From Streptomyces luteogriseus (lineage in GTDB: Bacteria > Actinomycetota > Actinomycetes > Streptomycetales > Streptomycetaceae), in contig NZ_JACHMS010000001.1 in NCBI RefSeq assembly GCF_014205055.1, positions 7,282,501 through 7,346,500 on the forward strand: DNA of 64,000 nucleotides, given 5' to 3'. The number at the start of each line of letters is the position of its first letter. The first letter of the stretch is position 1. The translations under genes were made by a program, and so were the position numbers. The notes under the pieces are model-generated. The model ran no database searches. It was not told the origin of the DNA and worked only from the letters and a program-made list of their open reading frames with translations. Below are positions 1-11,438 of the stretch, one piece after another.

Positions 1-2992
<2,992 letters not shown>

Positions 2993-3077
2993 CAGTTGCT
3001 CGCGTCCACTGTGTTGGTTCTGAAACCACGAACAGCCCCACGTTGCCACAGCGTGGTGCGGCTGACAGTTTCATAGT

Positions 3078-3197
3078 GTTTCGGTGGTTATAGCGTAGGG
3101 GAAACGCCCGGTTACATTCCGAACCCGGAAGCTAAGCCTTACAGCGCCGATGGTACTGCAGGGGGGACCCTGTGGGAGAGTAGGACGCCGCCGAACT
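3078..3197 (+). rRNA. rrf: 5S ribosomal RNA
   Basis: About 120 nt. The terminal helix is visible as GTTTCGGTGG at the start pairing with CCGCCGAACT at the end, with the conserved internal segment ACATTCCGAACCCGGAAG between. It lies about 85 bases after the 23S end, the normal 23S-5S arrangement, and just before a strong terminator, so it closes the rRNA operon. No tRNA is seen between 23S and 5S or after 5S. Confidence 0.97.
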
Positions 3198-3205
3198 CCT
3201 TTTAG

Positions 3206-3249
3206 AGCTCTGGCTCTTGGGCGAACAGCCCAAGAGCCAGAGCTTTTTT
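3206..3249 (+). terminator. Rho-independent terminator of the rRNA operon
   Basis: Perfect 17-bp stem (3206-3222 with 3228-3244) closed by a 5-nt loop and followed by six T residues. It begins immediately after the 5S gene and separates the rRNA operon from the CDP-alcohol transferase gene. Confidence 0.95.
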
Positions 3250-3305
3250 GCGTTGAGGTAAGGTCAGGGAGCATCGTTGGCTCGTTTCCCACAGGAGGCC
3301 CCCGG

Positions 3306-3914
3306 GTGGAGGTTCAGGAGACTCGCGTCCAGACGGACCGTGTGCTCACCATCCCGAACATCCTCAGCATGGCCCGGCTCGTCGGCGTGCCCGTCTTCCT
3401 GTGGCTGATCCTGCGTCCTGAGTTCGGTGGGCCCAAGAGTGACGGCTGGGCCCTTCTGGTACTCGCCCTGAGCGGAGTCACCGACTATCTCGACGGCAAG
3501 CTCGCCCGGCGCTGGAACCAGATCAGCAGCCTCGGCCGGCTCCTCGACCCCGCCGCTGACCGGCTCTACATTCTCTCCACCTTGATCGGCCTCACCTGGC
3601 GGGAGATTCTGCCCCTCTGGTTGACGGCTGCACTTCTGGCGCGAGAGCTGGTTCTGCTGGTGATGGTGGGCATCCTCCGCCGGCACGGCTATCCGCCGCC
3701 CCAGGTGAACTTCCTGGGCAAGGCAGCCACCTTCAACCTGATGTACGCCTTCCCCCTGCTTCTCCTCAGTGACGGAAGCGGCTGGATCTCGTCACTGGCT
3801 GCCATTTTCGGATGGGCGTTCGCAGGATGGGGTACAACGCTGTACTGGTGGGCAGGAGTCCTCTACGTGGTACAAGTCCGCCGCCTGGTCCGTGCGGACA
3901 CCATGGCCGATTGA
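3306..3914 (+). CDS. CDP-alcohol phosphatidyltransferase, probable eukaryote-type cardiolipin synthase
   Basis: 202-residue integral membrane enzyme. The complete family signature D-x2-DG-x2-AR-x8-G-x3-D-x3-D is present (DYLDGKLAR ... GRLLDPAAD), which binds the divalent metal and the CDP-diacylglycerol. Hydrophobic helices follow to the C terminus. By position (first gene of the conserved block, as Rv1822/pgsA2 in mycobacteria) and from what I recall of the S. coelicolor equivalent, the likely reaction is cardiolipin formation from phosphatidylglycerol and CDP-DAG; PG-phosphate synthase is the alternative. The GTG start at 3306 is chosen because AGGAGG lies 7 bases upstream and longer readings run into the 5S gene. 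Confidence 0.9.
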   Translation: MEVQETRVQTDRVLTIPNILSMARLVGVPVFLWLILRPEFGGPKSDGWALLVLALSGVTDYLDGKLARRWNQISSLGRLLDPAADRLYILSTLIGLTWREILPLWLTAALLARELVLLVMVGILRRHGYPPPQVNFLGKAATFNLMYAFPLLLLSDGSGWISSLAAIFGWAFAGWGTTLYWWAGVLYVVQVRRLVRADTMAD

Positions 3915-4028
3915 ACTCTCGGATGGTCCTGCTGCCGTAGCGGAGCGATGGCCCGTGCTGGGTAAGTGAGGGACAATCCTGGCGGGGGAAGTCGGCTAGA
4001 CCGTCTCTTTGAGGAGGACGCTTCCGAC

Positions 4029-6524
4029 ATGAAGGCCGTCGTGATGGCCGGAGGCGAAGGCACGCGCCTTCGCCCCATGACCTCAAGCATGCCCAAGCCG
4101 CTCCTGCCGGTGGCCAACCGGCCGATCATGGAGCATGTTCTTCGGCTGCTCAAAAGGCATGGGCTCAACGAAACAGTCGTAACTGTCCAGTTCCTGGCCT
4201 CGCTGGTCAAGAACTACTTCGGTGACGGCGAAGAGCTCGGTATGGAGCTCACCTATGCCAACGAGGAGAAGCCACTCGGTACCGCCGGAAGCGTCAAGAA
4301 CGCCGAGGAAGCGCTGAAGGACGATGCCTTCCTCGTCATCTCCGGCGATGCGCTGACGGATTTCGACCTCACCGAGCTCATCAATTTCCACAAGGAGAAG
4401 GGCGCGCTGGTCACGGTCTGTCTGACGCGTGTGCCCAATCCGCTGGAATTCGGTATCACCATCGTCGACGAGGAAGGCAAGGTGGAGCGCTTCCTCGAGA
4501 AGCCCACCTGGGGCCAGGTCTTCTCCGACACCGTGAACACCGGCATCTATGTGATGGAGCCCGAGGTCTTCGACTACGTCGAGCCCGATGTGCCCGTCGA
4601 CTGGTCCGGTGACGTCTTCCCCCAGCTGATGAAGGAAGGCAAGCCCGTCTACGGCTACATCGCCGAGGGCTACTGGGAGGACGTAGGCACGCACGAGAGC
4701 TATGTGAAGGCGCAGGCCGACGTCCTTGAAGGCAAGGTCGACGTCGACATCGACGGGTTCGAGATCTCCCCGGGCGTGTGGGTCGCCGAGGGAGCGGAGG
4801 TCCACCCCGACGCCGTTCTGCGTGGCCCCATCTATATCGGTGACTACGCCAAGGTCGAGGCCGGCTCCGAAATCCGCGAGCACACCGTCGTGGGCTCCAA
4901 CGTGGTCGTCAAGAGCGGCGCGTTTCTGCACAAGGCCGTCGTCCACGACAACGTCTACGTGGGGCCCCACAGCAATCTGCGCGGCTGCGTGGTCGGCAAG
5001 AACACCGACATCATGCGTGCGGCACGGATCGAGGACGGGGCGGTCATCGGTGACGAGTGCCTGATCGGTGAAGAATCGATCGTCCAGGGCAATGTGCGGG
5101 TCTATCCGTTCAAGACCATCGAGGCCGGCGCCTTCGTCAACACCTCGGTGATCTGGGAATCCAGGGGCCAAGCCCATCTGTTCGGTGCTCGCGGTGTGTC
5201 CGGCATCCTGAACGTGGAGATCACGCCGGAACTCGCGGTGCGTCTCGCGGGCGCGTACGCGACGACCCTGAAGAAGGGCTCGACCGTCACCACGGCCCGA
5301 GACCACTCGCGTGGTGCCCGTGCGCTGAAGCGGGCGGTGATCTCCGCGCTGCAGGCGAGCGCGATCGACGTGCGGGACCTGGAGAACGTGCCGCTGCCCG
5401 TGGCCCGGCAGCAGACCGCGCGCGGCAGTGCGGGCGGCATCATGATCCGTACCACGCCCGGTGTGCCGGACTCCGTCGACATCATGTTCTTCGACGGGCA
5501 GGGTGCGGACCTCTCGCAGGGCAGCCAGCGGAAGCTGGACCGGGTGTTCGCGCGGCAGGAGTACCGACGTGCATTCCCCGGCGAGATCGGTGACCTGTAC
5601 TTCCCGGCGAGTGTCTTCGACTCGTACACCGGCTCGCTGCTGCGGAACGTCGACACGACCGGGATCGCGGACTCCGGGCTGAAGGTCGTCGTGGACGCGT
5701 CCAACGGAAGCGCCGGCCTCGTGCTGCCGAGCCTGCTCGGCAAGCTCGGTGTCGACTCGCTGACGATCAACCCCGGTCTCGACGAGTCCAGGCCGACGGA
5801 GACGGCCGACATGCGGCGGTCGGGGATGGTGCGTCTCGGGGAGATCGTGGCGTCCTCGGGAGCCGCGTTCGGTGTGCGGTTCGACCCCGTCGGTGAGCGA
5901 CTGTCGCTCGTCGACGAGAAGGGCCGGATCATCGAGGACGACCGGGCGCTGCTCGTGATGCTGGACCTCGTCGCCGCCGAGCGGCGCAGTGGACGGGTCG
6001 CGCTGCCGGTGACCACGACCCGGATCGCCGAGCAGGTGGCGGCGTACCACGGGACGCAGGTCGAGTGGACGACCACCTCCCCCGACGACCTCACGCGTGT
6101 CGGCGGTGAGGAAGGGACGATCTTCGGCGGTGACGGCAAGGGCGGTTTCATCGTCCCCGAGTTCAGCAGCGTGTACGACGCCACGGCGGCGTTCGTGCGG
6201 CTCATCGGGCTGGTGGGGCGGACGCAGCTCACGCTCAGCCAGATCGACGCGCGGATCCCGCGGGCACACGTCCTGAAGCGGGATCTGGCGACCCCGTGGG
6301 CCGTCAAGGGCCTCGTGATGCGGCGGGTCGTCGAAGCGGCCGGAGATCGCTTCGTGGACACCACGGACGGGGTGCGGGTGGTGGAGACCGACGGCCGCTG
6401 GGTGATGGTGCTGCCCGACCCGGCCGAGGCCGTCACCCATCTGTGGGCCGAAGGGCCGGACGACGCCTCCGCGCAGGCCCTGCTGGACGAATGGTCGGCC
6501 GTCGTGGACAGCGCCGGCCGGTAG
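4029..6524 (+). CDS. Mannose-1-phosphate guanylyltransferase-like protein fused to a degenerate phosphohexomutase domain
   Basis: 831 residues, cytosolic. Residues 1-230 are a nucleotidyltransferase with the intact motif GGEGTRLRP at 8-16. Residues 250-360 are hexapeptide repeats forming a left-handed beta helix. Residues 380-831 have the fold order of phosphomannomutase/phosphoglucomutase. In that last part the phosphoserine loop (normally TASHNP) reads RTTPGV at 474, the metal loop (normally DGDADR) reads DPVGER from D619, and the sugar loop reads GGDGKGG from 700. The mutase is therefore probably inactive or regulatory. The transferase would supply an NDP-sugar, likely GDP-mannose. ATG 4029 has GAGGAGG 11 bases upstream. 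Confidence 0.88.
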   Translation: MKAVVMAGGEGTRLRPMTSSMPKPLLPVANRPIMEHVLRLLKRHGLNETVVTVQFLASLVKNYFGDGEELGMELTYANEEKPLGTAGSVKNAEEALKDDAFLVISGDALTDFDLTELINFHKEKGALVTVCLTRVPNPLEFGITIVDEEGKVERFLEKPTWGQVFSDTVNTGIYVMEPEVFDYVEPDVPVDWSGDVFPQLMKEGKPVYGYIAEGYWEDVGTHESYVKAQADVLEGKVDVDIDGFEISPGVWVAEGAEVHPDAVLRGPIYIGDYAKVEAGSEIREHTVVGSNVVVKSGAFLHKAVVHDNVYVGPHSNLRGCVVGKNTDIMRAARIEDGAVIGDECLIGEESIVQGNVRVYPFKTIEAGAFVNTSVIWESRGQAHLFGARGVSGILNVEITPELAVRLAGAYATTLKKGSTVTTARDHSRGARALKRAVISALQASAIDVRDLENVPLPVARQQTARGSAGGIMIRTTPGVPDSVDIMFFDGQGADLSQGSQRKLDRVFARQEYRRAFPGEIGDLYFPASVFDSYTGSLLRNVDTTGIADSGLKVVVDASNGSAGLVLPSLLGKLGVDSLTINPGLDESRPTETADMRRSGMVRLGEIVASSGAAFGVRFDPVGERLSLVDEKGRIIEDDRALLVMLDLVAAERRSGRVALPVTTTRIAEQVAAYHGTQVEWTTTSPDDLTRVGGEEGTIFGGDGKGGFIVPEFSSVYDATAAFVRLIGLVGRTQLTLSQIDARIPRAHVLKRDLATPWAVKGLVMRRVVEAAGDRFVDTTDGVRVVETDGRWVMVLPDPAEAVTHLWAEGPDDASAQALLDEWSAVVDSAGR

Positions 6525-6540
6525 AACGGGCTGCACGCGT

Positions 6541-6582
6541 GCGTGCCGGACAAGTGTCCTCAACGGGGCCTGTCCGGCACGC
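6541..6582 (+). terminator. Hairpin terminator, no T run
   Basis: Perfect 12-bp stem (6541-6552 with 6571-6582) and an 18-nt loop, placed 16 bases after the stop of the nucleotidyltransferase gene. It lacks a T tract, which is common for Streptomyces terminators. Confidence 0.6.
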
Positions 6583-6622
6583 CGGTGGGGCCGTTCGGAG
6601 GTAGGGCTCGCGACGTGCGACG

Positions 6623-7537
6623 ATGTGCGGCATGCCGCAGCAACCCCCCATTCGGAGCACACCCACGCGGCCCCGGCGCCCGGATGCGTCCATGTCGTTG
6701 CTCACCAACGTCATGGACCACAGCCTCGACGACGGATATGCCGAGGCCGCCGAGCGCAAGAAGGCCGCCGGTGACAGCGGCATGCCGAAGACGCTCAGGG
6801 CGAAGCTGGGGCTCGCCGCCGGACTGGTGCTCGCGGCCCTCGTCGTGACCGTCGGAGCGGCGCAGGCGCGGGTCGCCGCCCCGGTCGTCGCCAAGGAGCG
6901 GGAAGAGCTGGTCGACCGCATCGACCGGGAGACCGAGGCGGCGGACAAGCTGGAGGACTCCGTCGACGAGCTGCGCGCGGACGTGAGCGCCCGGCAGCGG
7001 GAGGCGCTGAAGCACAGCGGTGGCAGCACGGACTCCGATCTTGTCGGCATCCTGTCGGGCGCCGCCGCCGTGCACGGCCCCGGTGTGAAGCTCGTGGTGA
7101 ACGACGCCAAGGAAGCCGCCTCGGGGGGCGACGGCGACCCGCGGGAGACCTCCGGTTTCTCCGACACCGGCCGGGTGCGTGACCGGGACATGCAGCGGGT
7201 GGTCAACGGGCTGTGGGAGTCGGGCGCCGAGGCCGTCTCGATCAACGGGCAGCGGCTGACGGCGCTGTCCGCGATCAGGGCCGCGGGGGACGCCATACTG
7301 GTCGACAACAAGCCGCTGGTGCCGCCGTACACGGTGTTGGCGGTGGGGGACGGGCAGCGGCTGAGCACGCGGTTCCAGAACAGCGCGGACGGGTTGTATC
7401 TGAACGCGCTGCAGGAGAGCTACGGCATCAGGACAGGCATCTCCGTGGAGGACGACCTCCGGCTGCCTGCCGCGCCGAGCGTGACCGTACGTACAGCACA
7501 GCCGAGCATTGAGAAGAGCGAGAAGGGCACATCGTGA
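6623..7537 (+). CDS. DUF881 family membrane-anchored protein (first copy)
   Basis: 304 residues. One transmembrane helix near residues 54-80 (KLGLAAGLVLAALVVTVGA) is followed by a charged coiled-coil stretch (VAKEREELVDRIDRETEAADKL and onward) and then the DUF881 domain, which would lie outside the membrane. The function is unknown. The stop codon overlaps the GTG of the small basic protein gene (GTGA), so the two are translationally coupled. The second DUF881 gene follows directly; the three-gene arrangement is conserved in mycobacteria and suggests one membrane complex. ATG 6632 is an alternative start. Confidence 0.88.
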   Translation: MCGMPQQPPIRSTPTRPRRPDASMSLLTNVMDHSLDDGYAEAAERKKAAGDSGMPKTLRAKLGLAAGLVLAALVVTVGAAQARVAAPVVAKEREELVDRIDRETEAADKLEDSVDELRADVSARQREALKHSGGSTDSDLVGILSGAAAVHGPGVKLVVNDAKEAASGGDGDPRETSGFSDTGRVRDRDMQRVVNGLWESGAEAVSINGQRLTALSAIRAAGDAILVDNKPLVPPYTVLAVGDGQRLSTRFQNSADGLYLNALQESYGIRTGISVEDDLRLPAAPSVTVRTAQPSIEKSEKGTS

Positions 7538-7866
7538 TCGCCGTACTGGGCCTCGTCGTGGGAGTCGTGGCCGGCCTGTTGGTCCGGCCTGAGGTTCCGG
7601 CGGTGGTCGAGCCTTATCTGCCGATCGCTGTCGTGGCGGCGCTCGACGCCGTGTTCGGCGGCCTGCGGGCCATGCTCGACGGCATCTTCGACGACAAGGT
7701 CTTCGTGGTGTCGTTCCTGTCGAACGTGGTCGTGGCCGCGTTGATCGTGTTCCTGGGCGACAAGCTGGGCGTGGGCGCCCAGCTGTCCACCGGTGTGGTG
7801 GTCGTCCTCGGTATCCGGATCTTCTCCAACGCCGCGGCGATCCGCCGGCACGTCTTCCGGGCGTGA
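7534..7866 (+). CDS. sbp: Small basic protein (Sbp, DUF1290 family)
   Basis: 110 residues, almost entirely hydrophobic, with three predicted membrane helices (residues about 1-19, 28-50 and 65-95). This is the Sbp family known from the Bacillus division region and from actinobacteria, of unknown biochemical role. The GTG start overlaps the stop of the upstream DUF881 gene by four bases, and its own stop overlaps the next gene's first codon, so expression is coupled on both sides. It is likely a membrane partner of the flanking DUF881 proteins; that is inference from the operon. Confidence 0.88.
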   Translation: MIAVLGLVVGVVAGLLVRPEVPAVVEPYLPIAVVAALDAVFGGLRAMLDGIFDDKVFVVSFLSNVVVAALIVFLGDKLGVGAQLSTGVVVVLGIRIFSNAAAIRRHVFRA

Positions 7867-8780
7867 GGCCGATGAGCGATCACGACGACAAGACCGCCGA
7901 GAAGCGGGGCGACGCGCGCGACGACAGCGCCGAGTCCGGGAACGGGCTGCGCAAGGAGCTGCCCCGGGAGGTGCCCGCGGCGGCTCCCGCCGCAGAGGAC
8001 AGCCCCAAGGAGCCGCAGGCCCCGCAGCCGGAACCGCAGCCGGAACCCGAGCCGCGGCTGACCGGTCGGCAGCGGCTGGTGCAGGGGGTGTGGCCGCCGC
8101 GTGTCACACGGGCCCAACTCATCGTCGCGGTGCTGCTGTTCGGCCTCGGGTTCGGGCTGGCGGTGCAGGTGGCCTCGAACAGCGACAGCGACAGCGCGCT
8201 GCGTGGCGCGCGACAGGAAGATCTTGTCCGCATCCTCGATGAACTGGATGACCGTACTCAACGTCTTGAGGACGAGAAGCAAGGTCTCGAGAAGCAGCGC
8301 GACGAGCTGGAGAACAGCTCTGACCAGGCCGAGGAGGCCCGGAAACAGACGATCGAGAAGGAGAGGCAACTCGGCATCCTCGCGGGCACCGTGGCCGCGC
8401 AGGGGCCCGGCATCACCATGACGATCCAGGACACGAAGGGGACGGTCGAGGCGGACATGCTGCTCGACGCGATCCAGGAACTGCGCGCGGCGGGTGCCGA
8501 GGCGATCCAGGTCAACGGCGTACGGGTCGTCGCGGGCACGTATCTCACGGACTCGGGCAAGGGCGTGGGCGTCGACGGGAACAAGATCAACGCGCCCTAT
8601 CGTTTCAAGGTCATCGGCAAGTCGCAGGACCTCGAGCCGGCGCTCAACATCCCCGGAGGCGTGGTGCAGACTCTCGAGAAGGAACAGGCCACCGTCACGA
8701 TCGAGCGGTCCACCGACATCGTCGTGGACGCCTTGCGAGCAGCGAAGCGGCCTGACTACGCTCGGTCGTCCTCGCAGTGA
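7863..8780 (+). CDS. DUF881 family membrane-anchored protein (second copy)
   Basis: 305 residues. An acidic, Pro/Glu-rich cytosolic N terminus (a PEPQPEPEP run) precedes one membrane helix near residues 83-105. A strong coiled coil follows (about 115-165, rich in E, K, Q and R), then the DUF881 domain. It shares the layout of the first copy but has a longer disordered N terminus. GTG 7863 overlaps the Sbp stop; ATG 7872 is an equally possible start since neither has a good Shine-Dalgarno sequence. Function unknown. Confidence 0.86.
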   Translation: MRPMSDHDDKTAEKRGDARDDSAESGNGLRKELPREVPAAAPAAEDSPKEPQAPQPEPQPEPEPRLTGRQRLVQGVWPPRVTRAQLIVAVLLFGLGFGLAVQVASNSDSDSALRGARQEDLVRILDELDDRTQRLEDEKQGLEKQRDELENSSDQAEEARKQTIEKERQLGILAGTVAAQGPGITMTIQDTKGTVEADMLLDAIQELRAAGAEAIQVNGVRVVAGTYLTDSGKGVGVDGNKINAPYRFKVIGKSQDLEPALNIPGGVVQTLEKEQATVTIERSTDIVVDALRAAKRPDYARSSSQ

Positions 8781-8970
8781 GCCGGGGGTGCATGGGCGGC
8801 GTCCGGCGAGGGCATGAGGTTGCGGGGGGTCGGCGCACCGAATGGGCGGTGCGTGGTGGAAACTGTCTGGTGCAGACGGACGTTGTCAGGATGTCCGGGT
8901 CGGCCAGAGTGTTCAGTCAGGGTTCGTCCTGCCCCACGGGCGGGTCTGTTTCGGTCAAGGGGAATCGCCC

Positions 8971-9795
8971 GTGAAGTTGTTTGCGAAGTTGTTCGGCAAG
9001 AGCGCGCGAGAAGGCAGCGACAATGCGACCGCTCGCCATCGCGCCCAGCCTGACGCGGAGGGCCAGCGGCCGCTGTTCCGGGACCAGGTCGGTGGCCCTG
9101 GCGGCGACGTTTCCGGAGGTCAGGGCGCGCCGTCGGTTGACCCTGCGCAGCCCGGCGGCATAGGTTTCGGGCAACCGTCGACCTCAAGTGCGGGTGGAGG
9201 GTTTTCCGACCCGTATGCGTCCAACGCCCCCGGTGGGCAGCCGCGGCAGGAGGATCCCATGTCGGCCCTGGTGTGTACGAGGTGCGGTAACCGCAACGCG
9301 GAGAACAGCCGCTTCTGCTCCAACTGCGGCGCGCCGCTGCGGGCGGGGGCGACGCCGGAGCGTCCGTCCGAGACGACTTCCACGATCTCCATCTCCGGTC
9401 TCGAGGCCTACGACAGCGAGACCACCGGTCAGACGCCGATGCCGACGCTGTCGCCCGAGGCCCAGGCCGCCGTCGACGCGCTGCCGCTGGGCTCGGCGCT
9501 GCTGGTCGTGCGCCGCGGGCCGAACTCGGGCAGCCGCTTCCTGCTGGACGGCGACCTGACCACGGCCGGCCGGCATCCGCAGAGCGACATCTTCCTGGAC
9601 GACGTGACGGTGTCCCGGCGTCACGTGGAGTTCCGCCGCGGTCAGGACGGTTCGTTCACCGTCGCCGACGTGGGCAGCCTGAACGGCACGTACGTGAACC
9701 GGGAGCGGATCGACCAGGTCGCCCTGAACAACGGCGACGAGGTGCAGATCGGCAAGTACCGGCTGGTCTTCTACGCCAGCCAGCGGGGCTACTGA
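8971..9795 (+). CDS. Zinc-ribbon FHA-domain protein, GarA/OdhI-like
   Basis: 274 residues, cytosolic. A zinc ribbon has cysteines at 102, 105, 116 and 119. An ETTST sequence sits at 134-138. The C-terminal FHA domain has the phosphothreonine-binding GR, SRRH (215-218) and SLNGT residues. In mycobacterial GarA and corynebacterial OdhI an ETTS motif is phosphorylated by Ser/Thr kinases and then bound by the protein's own FHA domain, switching control of 2-oxoglutarate dehydrogenase and glutamate enzymes. The matching motif and the next-door FtsR-type MerR gene argue for the same role here. GTG 8971 is chosen by the AAGGGGA ribosome site upstream; the zinc ribbon makes it longer than GarA. Confidence 0.85.
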   Translation: MKLFAKLFGKSAREGSDNATARHRAQPDAEGQRPLFRDQVGGPGGDVSGGQGAPSVDPAQPGGIGFGQPSTSSAGGGFSDPYASNAPGGQPRQEDPMSALVCTRCGNRNAENSRFCSNCGAPLRAGATPERPSETTSTISISGLEAYDSETTGQTPMPTLSPEAQAAVDALPLGSALLVVRRGPNSGSRFLLDGDLTTAGRHPQSDIFLDDVTVSRRHVEFRRGQDGSFTVADVGSLNGTYVNRERIDQVALNNGDEVQIGKYRLVFYASQRGY

Positions 9796-9847
9796 CCGGG
9801 CTCGGTCCGGACAGACCCAGCGAAGGTCCATCCGTCAGGGAAGGTCC

Positions 9848-10585
9848 ATGCTGCATACACCGAGCGGCGGTGCCGGGCGCGGCACCGCCGCCACGGACAG
9901 TGGGCTGATGAGCATCGGCTCGGTGCTGAACGCGCTGCGCGACGAGTTTCCCGAAGTGACCATCTCCAAGATCCGCTTCCTGGAGTCGGAAGGGCTCATC
10001 GAGCCGCAGCGGACCCCGTCGGGGTACCGCAAATTCAGCGCCCATGACGTCGAGCGCCTCGGTCACGTCCTGAGGATGCAGCGGGACCACTATCTGCCCC
10101 TGAAGGTGATCCGGGAGCATCTGGAGGCCATGGAGCGCGGTGAGGCCGTGCAGCTGCCGGTCGTGGGGCGTCAGCGCGACGGTGCGTCCGTCTCCGAGCC
10201 GCCCGAGGAGCCCACAGCGGCCAGGATCGGCCGGCAGGAGCTGCTCGCCGCCGTCGGCGTCGGCGAGCGGGAGCTCGAGGAGTGGGAGTCCTACGGGCTC
10301 CTCACCCCACTGGAGGACGGGGCGTACGACGCCGGGGCGGTCACCGTCGCCCTGCTCGTCGTCGAACTCGGGCAATTCGGGATCGAGCCGCGGCACCTGC
10401 GGGTGATGAAGGCCGCCGCCGACCGTGAGGCCGGGCTCGTGGACCAGGTGGTGGCACCGCTCAGGCGGCACCGCAACCCGCAGACCAGGGCTCATGCCGA
10501 GGCCCGCACCAAGGAGCTGGCGGGGCTCACGGTGAAGCTGCACGCCGCGCTGGTGCGGACGGCGCTCGGGGTGCGGCTGCCCTGA
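9848..10585 (+). CDS. ftsR: MerR family regulator, FtsR type
   Basis: 245 residues. A MerR DNA-binding domain (about residues 21-95, with IRFLESEGLIEPQRTPSGYR) is followed by a long C-terminal region without metal-binding cysteines. Its place directly after the FHA gene matches Rv1827-Rv1828. The corynebacterial and mycobacterial member FtsR activates the cell-division gene ftsZ; that role is carried over by homology and context, not seen here. It starts at ATG 9848, 52 bases after the FHA stop, probably in the same transcript. Confidence 0.8.
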   Translation: MLHTPSGGAGRGTAATDSGLMSIGSVLNALRDEFPEVTISKIRFLESEGLIEPQRTPSGYRKFSAHDVERLGHVLRMQRDHYLPLKVIREHLEAMERGEAVQLPVVGRQRDGASVSEPPEEPTAARIGRQELLAAVGVGERELEEWESYGLLTPLEDGAYDAGAVTVALLVVELGQFGIEPRHLRVMKAAADREAGLVDQVVAPLRRHRNPQTRAHAEARTKELAGLTVKLHAALVRTALGVRLP

Positions 10586-10670
10586 GGCGGCCGGGCGACA
10601 GGGGGCCGGATCAGGCGCCCGATCCCGGCCCGACTACCCAAACGTCCCGAGCACGGCCTAGGGTTGCTGT

Positions 10671-11144
10671 GTGAACGAGCTCGATGTCGTAGGTGTCCGG
10701 GTCGAAATGCCCTCCAACCAACCGATCGTGCTGCTGCGTGAAGTGGGAGGCGACCGTTACCTCCCCATCTGGATCGGACCGGGGGAGGCGACGGCGATCG
10801 CCTTCGCCCAACAGGGGATGGCTCCCGCGCGGCCGCTGACACACGACCTGTTCAAGGACGTGTTGGAAGCCGTCGGCCAGGAGCTCACGGAAGTGCGCAT
10901 CACGGACCTGCGTGAGGGCGTCTTCTATGCGGAGCTGGTCTTCGCGAGCGGCGTCGAGGTGAGCGCCCGCCCGTCCGACGCCATAGCGCTGGCGCTGCGC
11001 ACCGGGACGCCGATCTACGGCAGTGACACGGTGCTCGACGACGCCGGTATCGCGATTCCGGACGAGCAGGAGGACGAGGTGGAGAAGTTCCGCGAGTTCC
11101 TCGACCAGATCTCCCCGGAGGATTTCGGCACCAGCAGCCAGTGA
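10671..11144 (+). CDS. Bifunctional nuclease family protein (DUF151)
   Basis: 157 residues, covering one BFN domain (IVLLREVGGDRYLPIWIGPGEATAIA near the N terminus, ARPSDAIALALRTGTPIY in the middle) and an acidic tail. Plant members have RNase and DNase activity; the bacterial role is not established. The gene lies between two MerR genes, the same order as Rv1828-Rv1829-Rv1830. The GTG start at 10671 has no clear ribosome site, and TAGGGT 12 bases upstream could be a -10 box giving a very short leader. Confidence 0.85.
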   Translation: MNELDVVGVRVEMPSNQPIVLLREVGGDRYLPIWIGPGEATAIAFAQQGMAPARPLTHDLFKDVLEAVGQELTEVRITDLREGVFYAELVFASGVEVSARPSDAIALALRTGTPIYGSDTVLDDAGIAIPDEQEDEVEKFREFLDQISPEDFGTSSQ

Positions 11145-11352
11145 GCTCCCCGGGGAGCGGGCAGCGTTGTGAGAGTCGTGTGGGCGGCCCGGCGGACGAT
11201 GTGGTCCGTGACCGGGCCGCCGCCGTTTGTGTGACGGGTGAAATGCCCGCATGTGCCGGTGGCGCGTGAGAGCGTCATACGGCTCGTGCCGGGCGCATTC
11301 GGCTAGCCTTTCCCCGCGGTGGGGCACGGGAAACCACTCTCAGGGTGATTAT

Positions 11353-11419
11353 CACTCGGCGTGGCGAGTGTGGCGATCGTTGACGCACCCCTGGTGACTG
11401 CCTACCGTCGAGAAGGCAG
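11353..11419 (+). promoter_or_regulatory. HrdB-type promoter with flanking inverted repeats
   Basis: TTGACG at 11380-11385, a 17-bp spacer and TACCGT at 11403-11408 fit the principal sigma consensus. CACTCG/CGAGTG (11353-11370) lies just upstream, and CTGCCT/AGGCAG (11398-11403 with 11414-11419) straddles the -10. The second could be an autoregulatory site for the MerR protein encoded 20 bases on. The rest of the 11145-11438 gap shows nothing else recognisable. Confidence 0.6.
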
Positions 11420-11438
11420 GTCAAGGACGGAGGTCGGC

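Noticed and set aside
4083..6662. 859-codon ORF on the minus strand
   Set aside because: Antisense to the nucleotidyltransferase fusion; GC-rich codon bias opens the opposite frame. The translation has no domain sense.
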